Shown here one piece after another: positions 1 through 7,237 of a DNA stretch of 19,566 nt. Under the pieces are notes generated by a model. The model searched no databases and had not been told where the DNA came from. It saw only the letters and a program-made list of their open reading frames with translations. The DNA is from UBA8919 sp041658185 (GTDB lineage Bacteria; Elusimicrobiota; UBA8919), in assembly GCA_041658185.1 (NCBI GenBank), contig JBBAAR010000020.1:1-19566 (forward strand), written 5' to 3'. A program made the position numbers and the translations under genes. The number at the start of each line of letters is the position of its first letter. The stretch's first letter is position 1.

Positions 1-2
1 TG

Positions 3-62
3 CTTGCTATGCTTAAATCAGGTCAGCCGTATAACCCCGCAAGGGTCTTTGTTAATGCCTGA
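3..62 (+). pseudogene. C-terminal tail of a gene cut by the window edge, possibly an IS110-type transposase
   Basis: An open frame enters from the left edge and ends at TGA (60-62). Its last 19 residues include LKSGQPYNP and end in VFVNA. The wording recalls the extreme C-terminus of IS110/IS116-type transposases, and the following T-rich stretch would fit an element end, but 19 residues are too few to prove it. It could equally be the tail of an unrelated gene. The sequence to the left of the window would settle it. I call it partial rather than broken; no internal stop is visible. Confidence 0.3.
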
Positions 63-123
63 CTTGTTTTTCAAAGAGCGTTATTTTTCTTTATTTTTTA
101 CTTGACTCCTTATAGGATGTCTT

Positions 124-152
124 AAAACAAAGGGTATTAAACCCTTTGTTTT
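124..152. terminator. Perfect 12-bp inverted repeat, possible bidirectional terminator
   Basis: AAAACAAAGGGT (124-135) and ACCCTTTGTTTT (141-152) are exact reverse complements around a 5-base loop. The stem starts with an A-run and ends with a T-run on either strand, the layout expected of a bidirectional terminator between the rightward gene tail on the left and the leftward tRNA/small-protein unit on the right. Only the GGG/CCC core is GC-rich, so strength is uncertain. It could instead be an insertion-sequence end. Confidence 0.45.
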
Positions 153-282
153 CATCGCTCGCTCGGGAAAACAAACAAGTTTGCTTTCTGCTCGCTCGCT
201 TGAAAATAAAATGATTACAGCAATTTTTTGAGCGACCGAAGGGAGTCCCTTCAGGGGCAAAACTTTACGCTGTAATCTATTT
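153..282. repeat. Intergenic repeat and hairpin block
   Basis: This stretch has no gene. It holds GCTCGCTCG-type words twice (about 157-165 and 190-198), a small palindrome CAAAC-AA-GTTTG (172-183), and an outer inverted repeat GATTACAGC (213-221) / GCTGTAATC (269-277). Between those arms lies a perfect 7-bp hairpin with a one-base centre, GAAGGGA-G-TCCCTTC (238-252). On the minus strand the outer stem-loop is followed by a T-rich stretch and could end transcription of the 50-aa gene. Bases 232-249 recur with one mismatch inside hisS (4530-4547), so part of this is a dispersed repeat. Confidence 0.6.
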
Positions 283-435
283 TTAATAACCTGAAAGTTT
301 TCTTAAAAACCACCAACCGAGGGCAAACAATATAACGGATATTATCAAAAAAGTATTCTGTTTTTTTTCAGTATCTTCCTTGTTTTCTTCCGGCGGCGAA
401 TTTATCGCATTTTTTTTATCAGTTATTTCATCCAT
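283..435 (-). CDS. Small single-span membrane protein, 50 aa
   Basis: Unrecognised protein. An acidic/lysine-rich, proline-containing N-terminal half (about residues 1-26, charged and probably unstructured) precedes one hydrophobic segment (about 28-45, FLIISVILFALGWWFL) and a short basic tail ending RKLSGY. A longer frame runs back into tRNA-Tyr; I start at the ATG at 435, the first one outside the tRNA, 11 bases after its 3' end. No Shine-Dalgarno sequence fits in that gap, so the message may be translated from the tRNA-processed 5' end, or the frame may not be expressed. SecE also sits near such tRNAs and ends in a TM segment, but the SecE motif before the helix is absent. Confidence 0.5.
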   Translation of the reverse strand: MDEITDKKNAINSPPEENKEDTEKKQNTFLIISVILFALGWWFLRKLSGY

Positions 436-446
436 AAAATTACGAA

Positions 447-530
447 TGGGCAGGGAAGGATTCGAACCTTCGTAGGGCACAGCCCGACAGATTTACAGTC
501 TGTTGCTTTTGGCCGCTCAGCCACCTGCCC
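447..530 (-). tRNA. tRNA-Tyr (GTA)
   Basis: The reverse strand folds into an 84-base class II tRNA: acceptor GGGCAGG/CCTGCCC with discriminator A, an anticodon loop CTGTAAA giving GTA, a long variable arm as expected for tRNA-Tyr, and a GGTTCGAATCC T-arm. CCA is not encoded; the bases after the discriminator are TTCG. It is the last of three clustered tRNAs, 56 bases after tRNA-Gly. Confidence 0.96.
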
Positions 531-586
531 GACAAAAACCAATTAGAAAAATTCTGAAATCTTTCAATCTCTCAATTATCTTACCA

Positions 587-658
587 AGCGGGAGATGGGA
601 TTCGAACCCACGACGTCCACCTTGGAAGGGTGGCATTCTTCCACTGAATTACTCCCGC
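587..658 (-). tRNA. tRNA-Gly (TCC)
   Basis: The reverse strand gives a 72-base tRNA with acceptor GCGGGAG/CTCCCGC, discriminator U (usual for bacterial tRNA-Gly), anticodon loop CTTCCAA on a CCACC/GGTGG stem, and a GGTTCGAATCC T-arm. CCA is not encoded. Only three bases separate it from tRNA-Thr, so the two must be cut from one precursor. Confidence 0.96.
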
Positions 659-661
659 AAA

Positions 662-733
662 AGCCGGCGAGAGGGATCGAACCTCCGGCCAGCGGTTTAC
701 AAAACCGCTGCTCTACCGCTGAGCTACGCCGGC
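662..733 (-). tRNA. tRNA-Thr (TGT)
   Basis: The reverse strand gives a 72-base tRNA with acceptor GCCGGCG/CGCCGGC, discriminator U, anticodon loop TTTGTAA reading TGT, and a GGTTCGATCCC T-arm. CCA is not encoded. Its 5' end lies three bases after the stop codon of the FlgT-like lipoprotein gene, so it has no intergenic promoter: it is either co-transcribed with that gene or read from a promoter inside the gene's 3' end. Confidence 0.96.
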
Positions 734-736
734 ATA

Positions 737-1804
<1,068 letters not shown>

Positions 1805-1866
1805 GTAATACAACCCCTCTAACATTTGTTAGATATTACCGTCTTAAGTAATCAAGCCGCTGAAAA

Positions 1867-2319
1867 TTATTCGCCGGCGACTTTTAAACCCATTTCTTTC
1901 AATGCTTTTTTGGAAAGTTGAAGTACAACAATGCATCCGTCATCAGACGTCCACTCGCTTCTTACGACCTGAGCGCCTTTAATCGCCGCATCAATTGTCG
2001 TAGCAAGCATTGAATCTGTTTCAATCGCTTTCTCAACGGTAATTCCGCCTTCCAGTTTAACGCCTTTTACTACGGAAAGCATATTATACTGGGCGTTAAC
2101 AATTGCCGAATTCCTGGATGTCGCCATCTTTTGCGTCTTGTTTTCAAGTGTCTGGTCGGCAGCACCCATTCCTCTGGCAAAAACGAAATTTTTTGTTATG
2201 CCCTGTTCAACCCATTCTCTCTCAATTTCACCCTCTTTTGAAACGGTTCCCTTGTCGGGACTTGACGCACAACCGTAAAACAAAACCGCAACAAACAAAA
2301 CAACAAACAACTTTTTCAC
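1867..2319 (-). CDS. LPP20-family lipoprotein, 150 aa
   Basis: Predicted outer- or inner-membrane lipoprotein. A signal peptide (MKKLFVVLFVAVLFYGC) ends at a lipobox with Cys17. The mature part has the LPP20 layout: a strand holding VFARGMGAA, a long helix with repeated Ala/Asn (NSAIVNAQYNML) and a final strand CIVVLQLSKKAL. The start is GTG at 2319, supported by GGGAGG five bases upstream. LPP20 proteins are envelope proteins of unclear function, often near motility or envelope genes. The downstream neighbour is a second lipoprotein with a related fold, so the pair probably acts together in the envelope. tRNA-Met lies 52 bases upstream and may share its promoter. Confidence 0.85.
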   Translation of the reverse strand: MKKLFVVLFVAVLFYGCASSPDKGTVSKEGEIEREWVEQGITKNFVFARGMGAADQTLENKTQKMATSRNSAIVNAQYNMLSVVKGVKLEGGITVEKAIETDSMLATTIDAAIKGAQVVRSEWTSDDGCIVVLQLSKKALKEMGLKVAGE

Positions 2320-2371
2320 AAAAACCTCCCGCAGAACACATTTAAGTTTCTGCCCGTTATCTATTTTTCAT

Positions 2372-2445
2372 TGCCAGCGGTCGGAATCGAACCGACGACC
2401 CCCGCCTTATGAGAGCGGTGCTCTAACCGGCTGAGCTACACTGGC
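2372..2445 (-). tRNA. tRNA with CAT anticodon, elongator Met (or Ile2)
   Basis: The reverse strand gives a 74-base tRNA: acceptor GCCAGTG/CGCTGGC (one T-G pair), discriminator A, D-arm AGCTCAGCCGGTTAGAGC, anticodon loop CTCATAA and T-arm GGTTCGATTCC. It lacks the C1xA72 mismatch of initiators. CAT also occurs in tRNA-Ile2 (lysidine-modified), and I cannot separate the two by eye. The anticodon stem closes with a T31-G39 wobble. Position 33 is the normal T, unlike the initiator tRNA at 8588. CCA is not encoded. Confidence 0.92.
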
Positions 2446-2474
2446 GGACATTCGCAAACAAATTTCTTCGCTTA

Positions 2475-2503
2475 ATTGTATTAAAATTTTTCAGAAAAAT
2501 CAA
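2475..2503 (-). promoter_or_regulatory. Promoter for tRNA-Met and probably the lipoproteins
   Basis: The minus strand reads TTGATT (2503-2498), a 17-base spacer and TACAAT (2480-2475). Predicted start is near 2468, leaving a leader of about 22 bases before the tRNA. The -35 box overlaps the stop codon of the GAF-PAS gene at 2500. No other good promoter is seen before the LPP20 gene, so this one may also drive it. Confidence 0.6.
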
Positions 2504-3357
2504 TATCTGTTTTTTATATCGGTTATATCCTGAAAAATCATTCCCACGCCCTTTGTTTTGCCGGATGTATTTTTTATTATCTGCGTTGAATAACCGATAA
2601 TTTTATGTTTATTGCCTATTGTCAGATGCATTTCTCTTCTTGTATGCGGCTCCGCTTTCGTCAGTACCAACTGAAAAAGTTCCACGATTTCAGAAAATCT
2701 GATGAAACCAGTGCTGTAATTTTCGCCCACAAGTTCTTTTGGGATGTTGAGTATTTCGGCGGCGCGCGGATTAACCGTCGTAATTTTTCCACGGCTGTCA
2801 ACGGCTATAAACCCGCCGGGCATTGATTCTAAAATATCATTCATATATTCTTTAAGAGTGTAAATTTCCTCGTAAAGACGGGCGTTTTCAATAGCGACTG
2901 CCGACTGCGATGCAATTGATGAAATAATTTCCGTGTCCTTATCGGTAAAAGCACCGGATTTTTTATTTATAAGTTCAATCGCACCCAGCACCCGATCTTT
3001 TACTATAACCGGAACCGCTATAACTGATTTTGTCGTAAAACCGGTAAGCCAGTCAATATCTTTCTTAAATCTCTGGTCATCCTGAACATTATTTGCAACC
3101 ACAACGCGACCGGTCTGAACAGCCACACCGACGATGCCGTCATTCATTTTAATTTTAACATTCAGATCCTTAAGGATTGCAGATTTTTCGCCTTTTACAA
3201 CTCTGAAATCTAAAAAATTTTCGCTGTTTGTCAGAATAATTGAACCCGCTTCGCAACCTATCAGTTTTATTGATTCATCAAGTATTCTTTCAAGAACTTT
3301 GTCAAGATGAAGCGTTGACGAAATGCTCTGTGCTATTTCAAGTAGATTTTTTTCCAT
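2500..3357 (-). CDS. GAF-PAS sensor protein without output domain, 285 aa
   Basis: Cytoplasmic sensor-type protein. Residues of about 3-165 form a GAF domain (LDKVLERILDESIKLIGCEAGSI near the start, then GIVGVAVQTGRVVVAN and a SVIAVPVIVKDRVLGAIELINK core); a short helical linker (LYEEIYTLKEYMNDILESM) leads to a PAS domain (about 175-283; GGFIAVDSRGKITTVNPRAAEIL, ending GMIFQDITDI). The protein stops just where a histidine kinase or GGDEF domain would normally begin. A good Shine-Dalgarno (AGGAGG) precedes the ATG. It is a tandem paralogue of the next gene upstream (21-base gap) and shares most motifs with it. Ligand and partner are unknown; it presumably acts on a separate kinase or regulator. 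Confidence 0.85.
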   Translation of the reverse strand: MEKNLLEIAQSISSTLHLDKVLERILDESIKLIGCEAGSIILTNSENFLDFRVVKGEKSAILKDLNVKIKMNDGIVGVAVQTGRVVVANNVQDDQRFKKDIDWLTGFTTKSVIAVPVIVKDRVLGAIELINKKSGAFTDKDTEIISSIASQSAVAIENARLYEEIYTLKEYMNDILESMPGGFIAVDSRGKITTVNPRAAEILNIPKELVGENYSTGFIRFSEIVELFQLVLTKAEPHTRREMHLTIGNKHKIIGYSTQIIKNTSGKTKGVGMIFQDITDIKNRY

Positions 3358-3378
3358 TAACTGCCTCCTAAAAAATTC

Positions 3379-4242
3379 TCATTTTATTTTTGTCAAATCC
3401 TGGAATGTTATGCCGCTGCCTAAAATATTCCCCTCTCTGTCTTTTATTATTATTGTTGAATATCCGAGAACAAGCGGGTCACCGGCACGGTTGAGCAGTT
3501 TTATATCCTGTCGGGTTACCGTTTTTTTCTTTTGATTAGTGTCCCATAAAATATCGGCGATATCTTTATGATGCGGGAACGCCTCGTATAAAAATTTTCC
3601 GGTTACCGCTATTCTTTCAACCTCAAGAATTCTTGCGGCGTTGGGATTTATCGTCGTAATAGTCCCGAATGAATCAATCGCTATAAATCCGCCCGGCATA
3701 TTTTCAAGAATTGAGTCGGTAAAATTTTTCAGTTTAAGAATTTCGGTGTAGAGACGGGATGTTTCAACTACTATTGATATCTGGCTTGCCGTCAACATCA
3801 CCAGTTCCAAATCATCCTCGGTAAATTTCCCTTTTTTGTTTAAGAGTTCAATAGCCCCTATAACCTTTCCCGTTGAAATCATCGGCACGCATAAAATGTT
3901 TGTCGTCTTAAAACCGGTTAATGTATCAACGGTGGGATTAAAAAGTTCGTCATCCTGCGGATTATGAACGATTTTTGACTCCTGTGTCTGGACAACCCTC
4001 CCGCATATACCGATACCGACTTTGAAAGGAATTGAATGTATCGCCGTATCAGCCGAACCTTTTGCGGCGACAAGTTTAAGTTCGTCGCGTTGAAAGTCAA
4101 CCAAAAAAATAGAACCCGCCTCGCATTTTACCGTCTGACAGATTTTTTCAAGATATACATTAAGCAGGCGGTTGATATCGTAGATAAACCTGATGTCATT
4201 AACAATTTCGTAGATAATTTTTAACTGTTCTGATTGAAGCAT
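3379..4242 (-). CDS. GAF-PAS sensor protein without output domain, 287 aa
   Basis: Second member of the tandem pair, with the same order: GAF (about 10-170; KCEAGSIFLVDFQRDELKL, GICGRVVQTQESKIVHNPQDD, ILCVPMISTGKVIGAIELLNKKG) and PAS (about 180-285; ENMPGGFIAIDSFGTITTINP, ending SGITFQDLTKI). It also stops at the PAS C-cap with no kinase. Its ATG lies inside the end of hisS (22-base overlap), with GGAAGA upstream, so translation is likely coupled to hisS. The overlap and the 21-base gap to its paralogue put both in the nitroreductase-crp-hisS run. Gene duplication is the simplest origin. Function is not known; a sensory role is inferred from domains only. Confidence 0.85.
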   Translation of the reverse strand: MLQSEQLKIIYEIVNDIRFIYDINRLLNVYLEKICQTVKCEAGSIFLVDFQRDELKLVAAKGSADTAIHSIPFKVGIGICGRVVQTQESKIVHNPQDDELFNPTVDTLTGFKTTNILCVPMISTGKVIGAIELLNKKGKFTEDDLELVMLTASQISIVVETSRLYTEILKLKNFTDSILENMPGGFIAIDSFGTITTINPNAARILEVERIAVTGKFLYEAFPHHKDIADILWDTNQKKKTVTRQDIKLLNRAGDPLVLGYSTIIIKDREGNILGSGITFQDLTKIK

Positions 4243-5528
4243 TTTTTTATTTCTTCCATTGCGCCGTCTATACCGATTTCCTTTTGTTGTTGAACTTTCA
4301 TATCCCGCAAAATTATTTTTTTATTTTTAATTTCTTCATCACCGATTATTATTACATATTTTGAGTTTAAAGCACCTGCAAGACGCATCTGTGATTTAAG
4401 CGATTTCTCAAAATACCCGCCGTCTGCAGATATACCGGAATTTCTGATTTCGCTCAAAATATGAAATGCCATTTTTTTACAGTCATCATTTTCAGTCGCA
4501 GAAACAAATACTGACGGAGATTGCAGATTGCGACCGAAGGAAGTCCCCGTTGGACAGATTGCAGATTGCAGATTGGACTTCTCTAAAACTTCAACAACAC
4601 GGTCAACACCTATTGCAAATCCGACGGCTGGCGTTGAAGCACCGCCGAGGTCTTTTACAAGGTTATCATATCTTCCGCCGGCACAAACGGCACTTTGACT
4701 TCCCAAAACATCGGATGTAATTTCAAAAACCGTTTTCGTGTAATAATCAAGGCCTCTTACAAGTTTATTTGATACGTTAAAATCAATACCCGAACTTTTC
4801 AATCCGCTTTTTAATTTTTCAAACTCAGCACTGCACAAATTACATAATTCCGGCTTTATATTTTTGAATTTTTCACCGTCAACTTTACAATCTAAAACTC
4901 TCAACGGATTTTTATTAAAACGTATTTTGCAGTCACCGCATAAACTTTCAAACAGCTCGTCGGATGATAAAATTTCCCGGATCTTTTCTAAAAGTAAAGG
5001 TCGGCACTTTTGACAACCGAGATTATTAATATCAATTTTGACATTTTTTTCCGATGACCGGCATCCCGCTTTTTCTAAAATTTCCTTTGCCAATAAAATC
5101 ATTTCAATATCGGCATAGACCGAAGGATTGCCGAAATACTCGCAACCGATTTGGCTGAATTCGCGGAACCTTCCCGACTGGGGCCGTTCCTGACGGAACA
5201 TCTGCCCGATATAAAAAAACTTTTGTAACGGATATTTTTGCGAAAGATTGTTTTCAATATAAGCGCGGACAACCCCTGCCGTGCCCTCCGGACGCAGGGC
5301 AATTTTTCTTTTACCCTTATCCTCAAAAACATACATCTCTTTTTCAACGATATCCGTTGTTTCTCCGATTGTTCTTAGGAAAAGATCCGACAGTTCAACC
5401 GTGGGAATTCTTATCTCGTCAAAATTATATTTTTTAAAAATACTTCTTGCCGTTTTTTCAACGAACGAAAAAGTTTCGGCAGAAACACCTAAAATATCTC
5501 TGAAACCTTTTACGGATTGATATTTCAT
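4221..5528 (-). CDS. hisS: Histidine-tRNA ligase, 435 aa
   Basis: Class II aminoacyl-tRNA synthetase that activates histidine with ATP and charges tRNA-His in the cytoplasm. Visible signatures: GFRDI near the start, RPEGT (79-83), motif 2 with FRQERPQSGRFREF (111-124), the histidine-specific LVRGLDYYT (257-264), and motif 3 ending GFAIGVDR (303-310). Cys pairs in the insertion domain (GCQKC, CGDC, CNLC) suggest a metal site. Residues 318-337, in the linker between the catalytic and anticodon-binding domains, are encoded by a heptanucleotide array with a foreign 24-base core, an in-frame insertion that the linker seems to tolerate. The ATG directly follows the TAA of the crp-like gene, and the downstream GAF-PAS gene overlaps its end. 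Length is normal for bacterial HisRS. Confidence 0.97.
   Translation of the reverse strand: MKYQSVKGFRDILGVSAETFSFVEKTARSIFKKYNFDEIRIPTVELSDLFLRTIGETTDIVEKEMYVFEDKGKRKIALRPEGTAGVVRAYIENNLSQKYPLQKFFYIGQMFRQERPQSGRFREFSQIGCEYFGNPSVYADIEMILLAKEILEKAGCRSSEKNVKIDINNLGCQKCRPLLLEKIREILSSDELFESLCGDCKIRFNKNPLRVLDCKVDGEKFKNIKPELCNLCSAEFEKLKSGLKSSGIDFNVSNKLVRGLDYYTKTVFEITSDVLGSQSAVCAGGRYDNLVKDLGGASTPAVGFAIGVDRVVEVLEKSNLQSAICPTGTSFGRNLQSPSVFVSATENDDCKKMAFHILSEIRNSGISADGGYFEKSLKSQMRLAGALNSKYVIIIGDEEIKNKKIILRDMKVQQQKEIGIDGAMEEIKKCFNQNS
4518..4576. repeat. Heptanucleotide array with nested 24-base element inside hisS
   Basis: Two AGATTGC units (4518-4531), a 24-base core (4532-4555), then AGATTGC twice and AGATTGG (4556-4576). 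The core plus two flanking bases (4530-4547) matches the intergenic copy at 232-249 at 17 of 18 positions. The whole array stays in frame and encodes HisRS residues 318-337. Confidence 0.92.
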
Positions 5529-6206
5529 TTAATAAATCCAGCCCTTGATTTTTTTTATATCGGTGATTAGCATCTTTTTATCTTCAAACTTTATGCAATT
5601 CGCTTTTTTAAAAGTTGAAATTATTTTAGTAATAACCTCGCGGGCGGTACCGGCCATTTCTGCTAAATCCTGATGGGTTAGTTCAATATCAATCAGAATA
5701 TCTTTATTCTTTTTCACACCATGCTTGGAAGCTAAATCGCATAAAATCATAGCAAGACGACCGAGTGAATTTTGGAATGTTAAGGCAGAAATTTCTCTAT
5801 CTGCTGTGCGAAGCCGTGATGCCAACATAGAAATTATCATAAGACTTGTCTGCGGATACTCTGAAAGCAATTTCAGAAAATCGTTTCTACTGCAGGCAAC
5901 AACTTCAACATCCGTTATGGCTTTTGCGGACGCGGAGCGTCCGGCATGGTCAAACAAAGCCATCTCGCCGAAAAATTCATTTTTTATCAGAATTGACAGT
6001 GTTTTTAATGCCATTCCCGTATTTGATGACCTGAATATTTTGACAAAACCCGAAACGATTATGTAGATATAATCGCCTTTAGAATTCTGGGAAAAAATTA
6101 TTGAACCAGCAGAATAATTTTTGACCCTGAAAATTTTTTGAACCTTTTTCATTGCGTTTTTGGAAAATTGAGAAAACAATGCAATCTTTTTACAGCGATG
6201 TTTCAT
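5529..6206 (-). CDS. Crp/Fnr-family transcription regulator, 225 aa
   Basis: Full-length regulator: an N-terminal cyclic-nucleotide-binding beta-roll (about 10-120), a long dimer helix (about 120-140) and a C-terminal winged helix with LTHQDLAEMAGTAREVI as the helix-turn-helix (about 176-193). The phosphate-binding cassette FFGEMALFDHAGRSA keeps Glu81, Arg90 and Ser91, the residues that hold cAMP in Crp, so nucleotide binding is plausible. There is no N-terminal Cys cluster for an FNR iron-sulfur centre. GGGGG lies five bases before the ATG. It sits 12 bases after the nitroreductase gene and abuts hisS. The target genes are not visible; the divergent promoter region at 6714-6790 is a reasonable candidate for self-regulation. 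Confidence 0.9.
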   Translation of the reverse strand: MKHRCKKIALFSQFSKNAMKKVQKIFRVKNYSAGSIIFSQNSKGDYIYIIVSGFVKIFRSSNTGMALKTLSILIKNEFFGEMALFDHAGRSASAKAITDVEVVACSRNDFLKLLSEYPQTSLMIISMLASRLRTADREISALTFQNSLGRLAMILCDLASKHGVKKNKDILIDIELTHQDLAEMAGTAREVITKIISTFKKANCIKFEDKKMLITDIKKIKGWIY

Positions 6207-6218
6207 AAAAACCCCCGA

Positions 6219-6713
6219 TTAAAATTTTTCCCAGTGTATAACTTCGTTTAATTTTCTTTTTTGAATATCCGGTTTTTTGTCTGAATAACCAACGGGTATT
6301 ATGGAAATAAGTTTAAATCCCGGCGGAACAGTTAACTCTTTTGCTACATTTTCAGCATACTCTTTTTTATCGCCGGCGACCCAGCAGGCGGAAAGCCCGA
6401 AATTATTTATTGCAAGTAAAATGTTTTCCGTCGCGGCGCATCCGTCTTCAAGATAATATTTAACATCTTTGGCAAAAATTATTATGCAAAAAGCGGCATC
6501 TTTCAGAAACGGAGCGTTTTTACCGATTATCTCCGTAAGTTTGAGCAATTTAGTTCTATCGCTAACAACAACAAACTCACAGGGTTGAACATTGTTAGCA
6601 GTCGGTGCAAGACGCCCGCAGTCAATTATGTTCTCAATGATTTCCTTTTTTACATCGCCCAAACCCAGGTTTCTTTTACATCTTCTTGTTTTTATACATT
6701 CAATGGTATCCAT
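6219..6713 (-). CDS. Nitroreductase-family flavoprotein, 164 aa
   Basis: Small FMN-dependent oxidoreductase of the nitroreductase family. It opens with the family hallmark MDTIECIKTRRCKR (FMN-phosphate-binding Arg/Lys), followed by CGRLAPTANNVQPCEFVVV, the central helix ATENILLAINNFGLSACW, and an end region IIPVGYSDKKP. I start at the ATG at 6713 rather than the in-frame ATG at 6740, because a perfect TATAAT box lies at 6728-6723 within the longer version and family members begin with this motif. There is no Shine-Dalgarno sequence; the message appears leaderless or nearly so. First gene of the nitroreductase-crp-hisS-GAF/PAS run. Substrate unknown. Confidence 0.88.
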   Translation of the reverse strand: MDTIECIKTRRCKRNLGLGDVKKEIIENIIDCGRLAPTANNVQPCEFVVVSDRTKLLKLTEIIGKNAPFLKDAAFCIIIFAKDVKYYLEDGCAATENILLAINNFGLSACWVAGDKKEYAENVAKELTVPPGFKLISIIPVGYSDKKPDIQKRKLNEVIHWEKF

Positions 6714-6722
6714 AACTTTTTT

Positions 6723-6750
6723 ATTATACTTAAAAACCATAAAAAATCAA
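6723..6750 (-). promoter_or_regulatory. Promoter for the nitroreductase-crp-hisS run
   Basis: Minus strand TTGATT (6750-6745), a 16-base spacer and TATAAT (6728-6723). The predicted start near 6716 is about three bases before the ATG at 6713, giving an essentially leaderless message. Its -35 lies five bases from the -35 of the divergent promoter. Confidence 0.75.
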
Positions 6751-6755
6751 GGCAC

Positions 6756-6784
6756 TTGACAAAAAATTATTTTTTTTATATTAT
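6756..6784 (+). promoter_or_regulatory. Promoter for the cNMP-binding protein and MFS transporter
   Basis: TTGACA (6756-6761), a 17-base spacer and TATTAT (6779-6784) predict a start at about 6791, the A of the start codon. An alternative -10, TATATT (6777-6782), with a 15-base spacer predicts about 6789. Either gives a leaderless message. The inverted repeat TCAAG-GCA-CTTGA (6747-6759) covers parts of both divergent -35 boxes. Confidence 0.7.
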
Positions 6785-6790
6785 TAAAAT

Positions 6791-7237
6791 ATGGACGACA
6801 TAGTTGTTTTCTTAAAAAATCATCCGTATTTTTCATATCTTACTGAAACTGAACAAAATGAGTTTGCATCAATTCTTTCCCTTGATTCATTCAAAAAAGA
6901 CGAGGTAATTTTCAAAAAGGGCGACTTGGGAGACCGTCTATTTATCGTTAAAGAGGGTATGGTAAGAATTTTTATAGTTGATAGAGACAATGAGGAAACC
7001 ATTGCTATTATGAAACAGGGCGATGTTTTCGGCGAACTTTCGCTATACGATACGCAACCCCGTTCCGCATATGCATCCGCACTTACACAGACAACGCTTT
7101 TGGCAATCACTCGTGAAAAATTCGACGAGCTGAAAAATAAAAATCCGCAAATCGCTTCCAAGATATTTCAGATAATGCTCAAAATCATTTCCAAACGGCT
7201 CCGTTTAACCACTATGAAACTTTTCGGACAGTTCTAA
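6791..7237 (+). CDS. Stand-alone cyclic-nucleotide-binding domain protein, 148 aa
   Basis: One cyclic-nucleotide-binding domain and nothing else. The beta-roll spans about 20-115 and its phosphate-binding cassette VFGELSLYDTQPRSAYAS keeps Glu82, Arg91 and Ser92, so binding of cAMP or a relative is plausible. A C-terminal helix (about 115-140) matches the dimer helix of Crp, but there is no DNA-binding domain. The stop codon overlaps the start of the MFS gene (TAATG), so the two are made together, and the natural inference is that this protein senses a nucleotide for the transporter. No Shine-Dalgarno sequence is seen and the promoter is placed for a leaderless message. Confidence 0.88.
   Translation: MDDIVVFLKNHPYFSYLTETEQNEFASILSLDSFKKDEVIFKKGDLGDRLFIVKEGMVRIFIVDRDNEETIAIMKQGDVFGELSLYDTQPRSAYASALTQTTLLAITREKFDELKNKNPQIASKIFQIMLKIISKRLRLTTMKLFGQF

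Noticed and set aside
283..480. Longer 65-aa version of the small protein at 283-435, or SecE
   Set aside because: The longer start lies within tRNA-Tyr. SecE was considered because of the tRNA neighbourhood and C-terminal helix, but its conserved motif before the helix is missing.
2398..2420. Weak anticodon stem of tRNA-Met as a sign of a pseudogene
   Set aside because: Only one T-G wobble closes the loop; all other stems pair well and the conserved bases are present.
4518..4576. AGATTGC tract as a CRISPR array
   Set aside because: Seven-base units without regular spacers, inside an essential coding gene.
6714..6740. Upstream nine-residue extension of the nitroreductase
   Set aside because: It contains the TATAAT box and does not fit the family's usual N-terminus.
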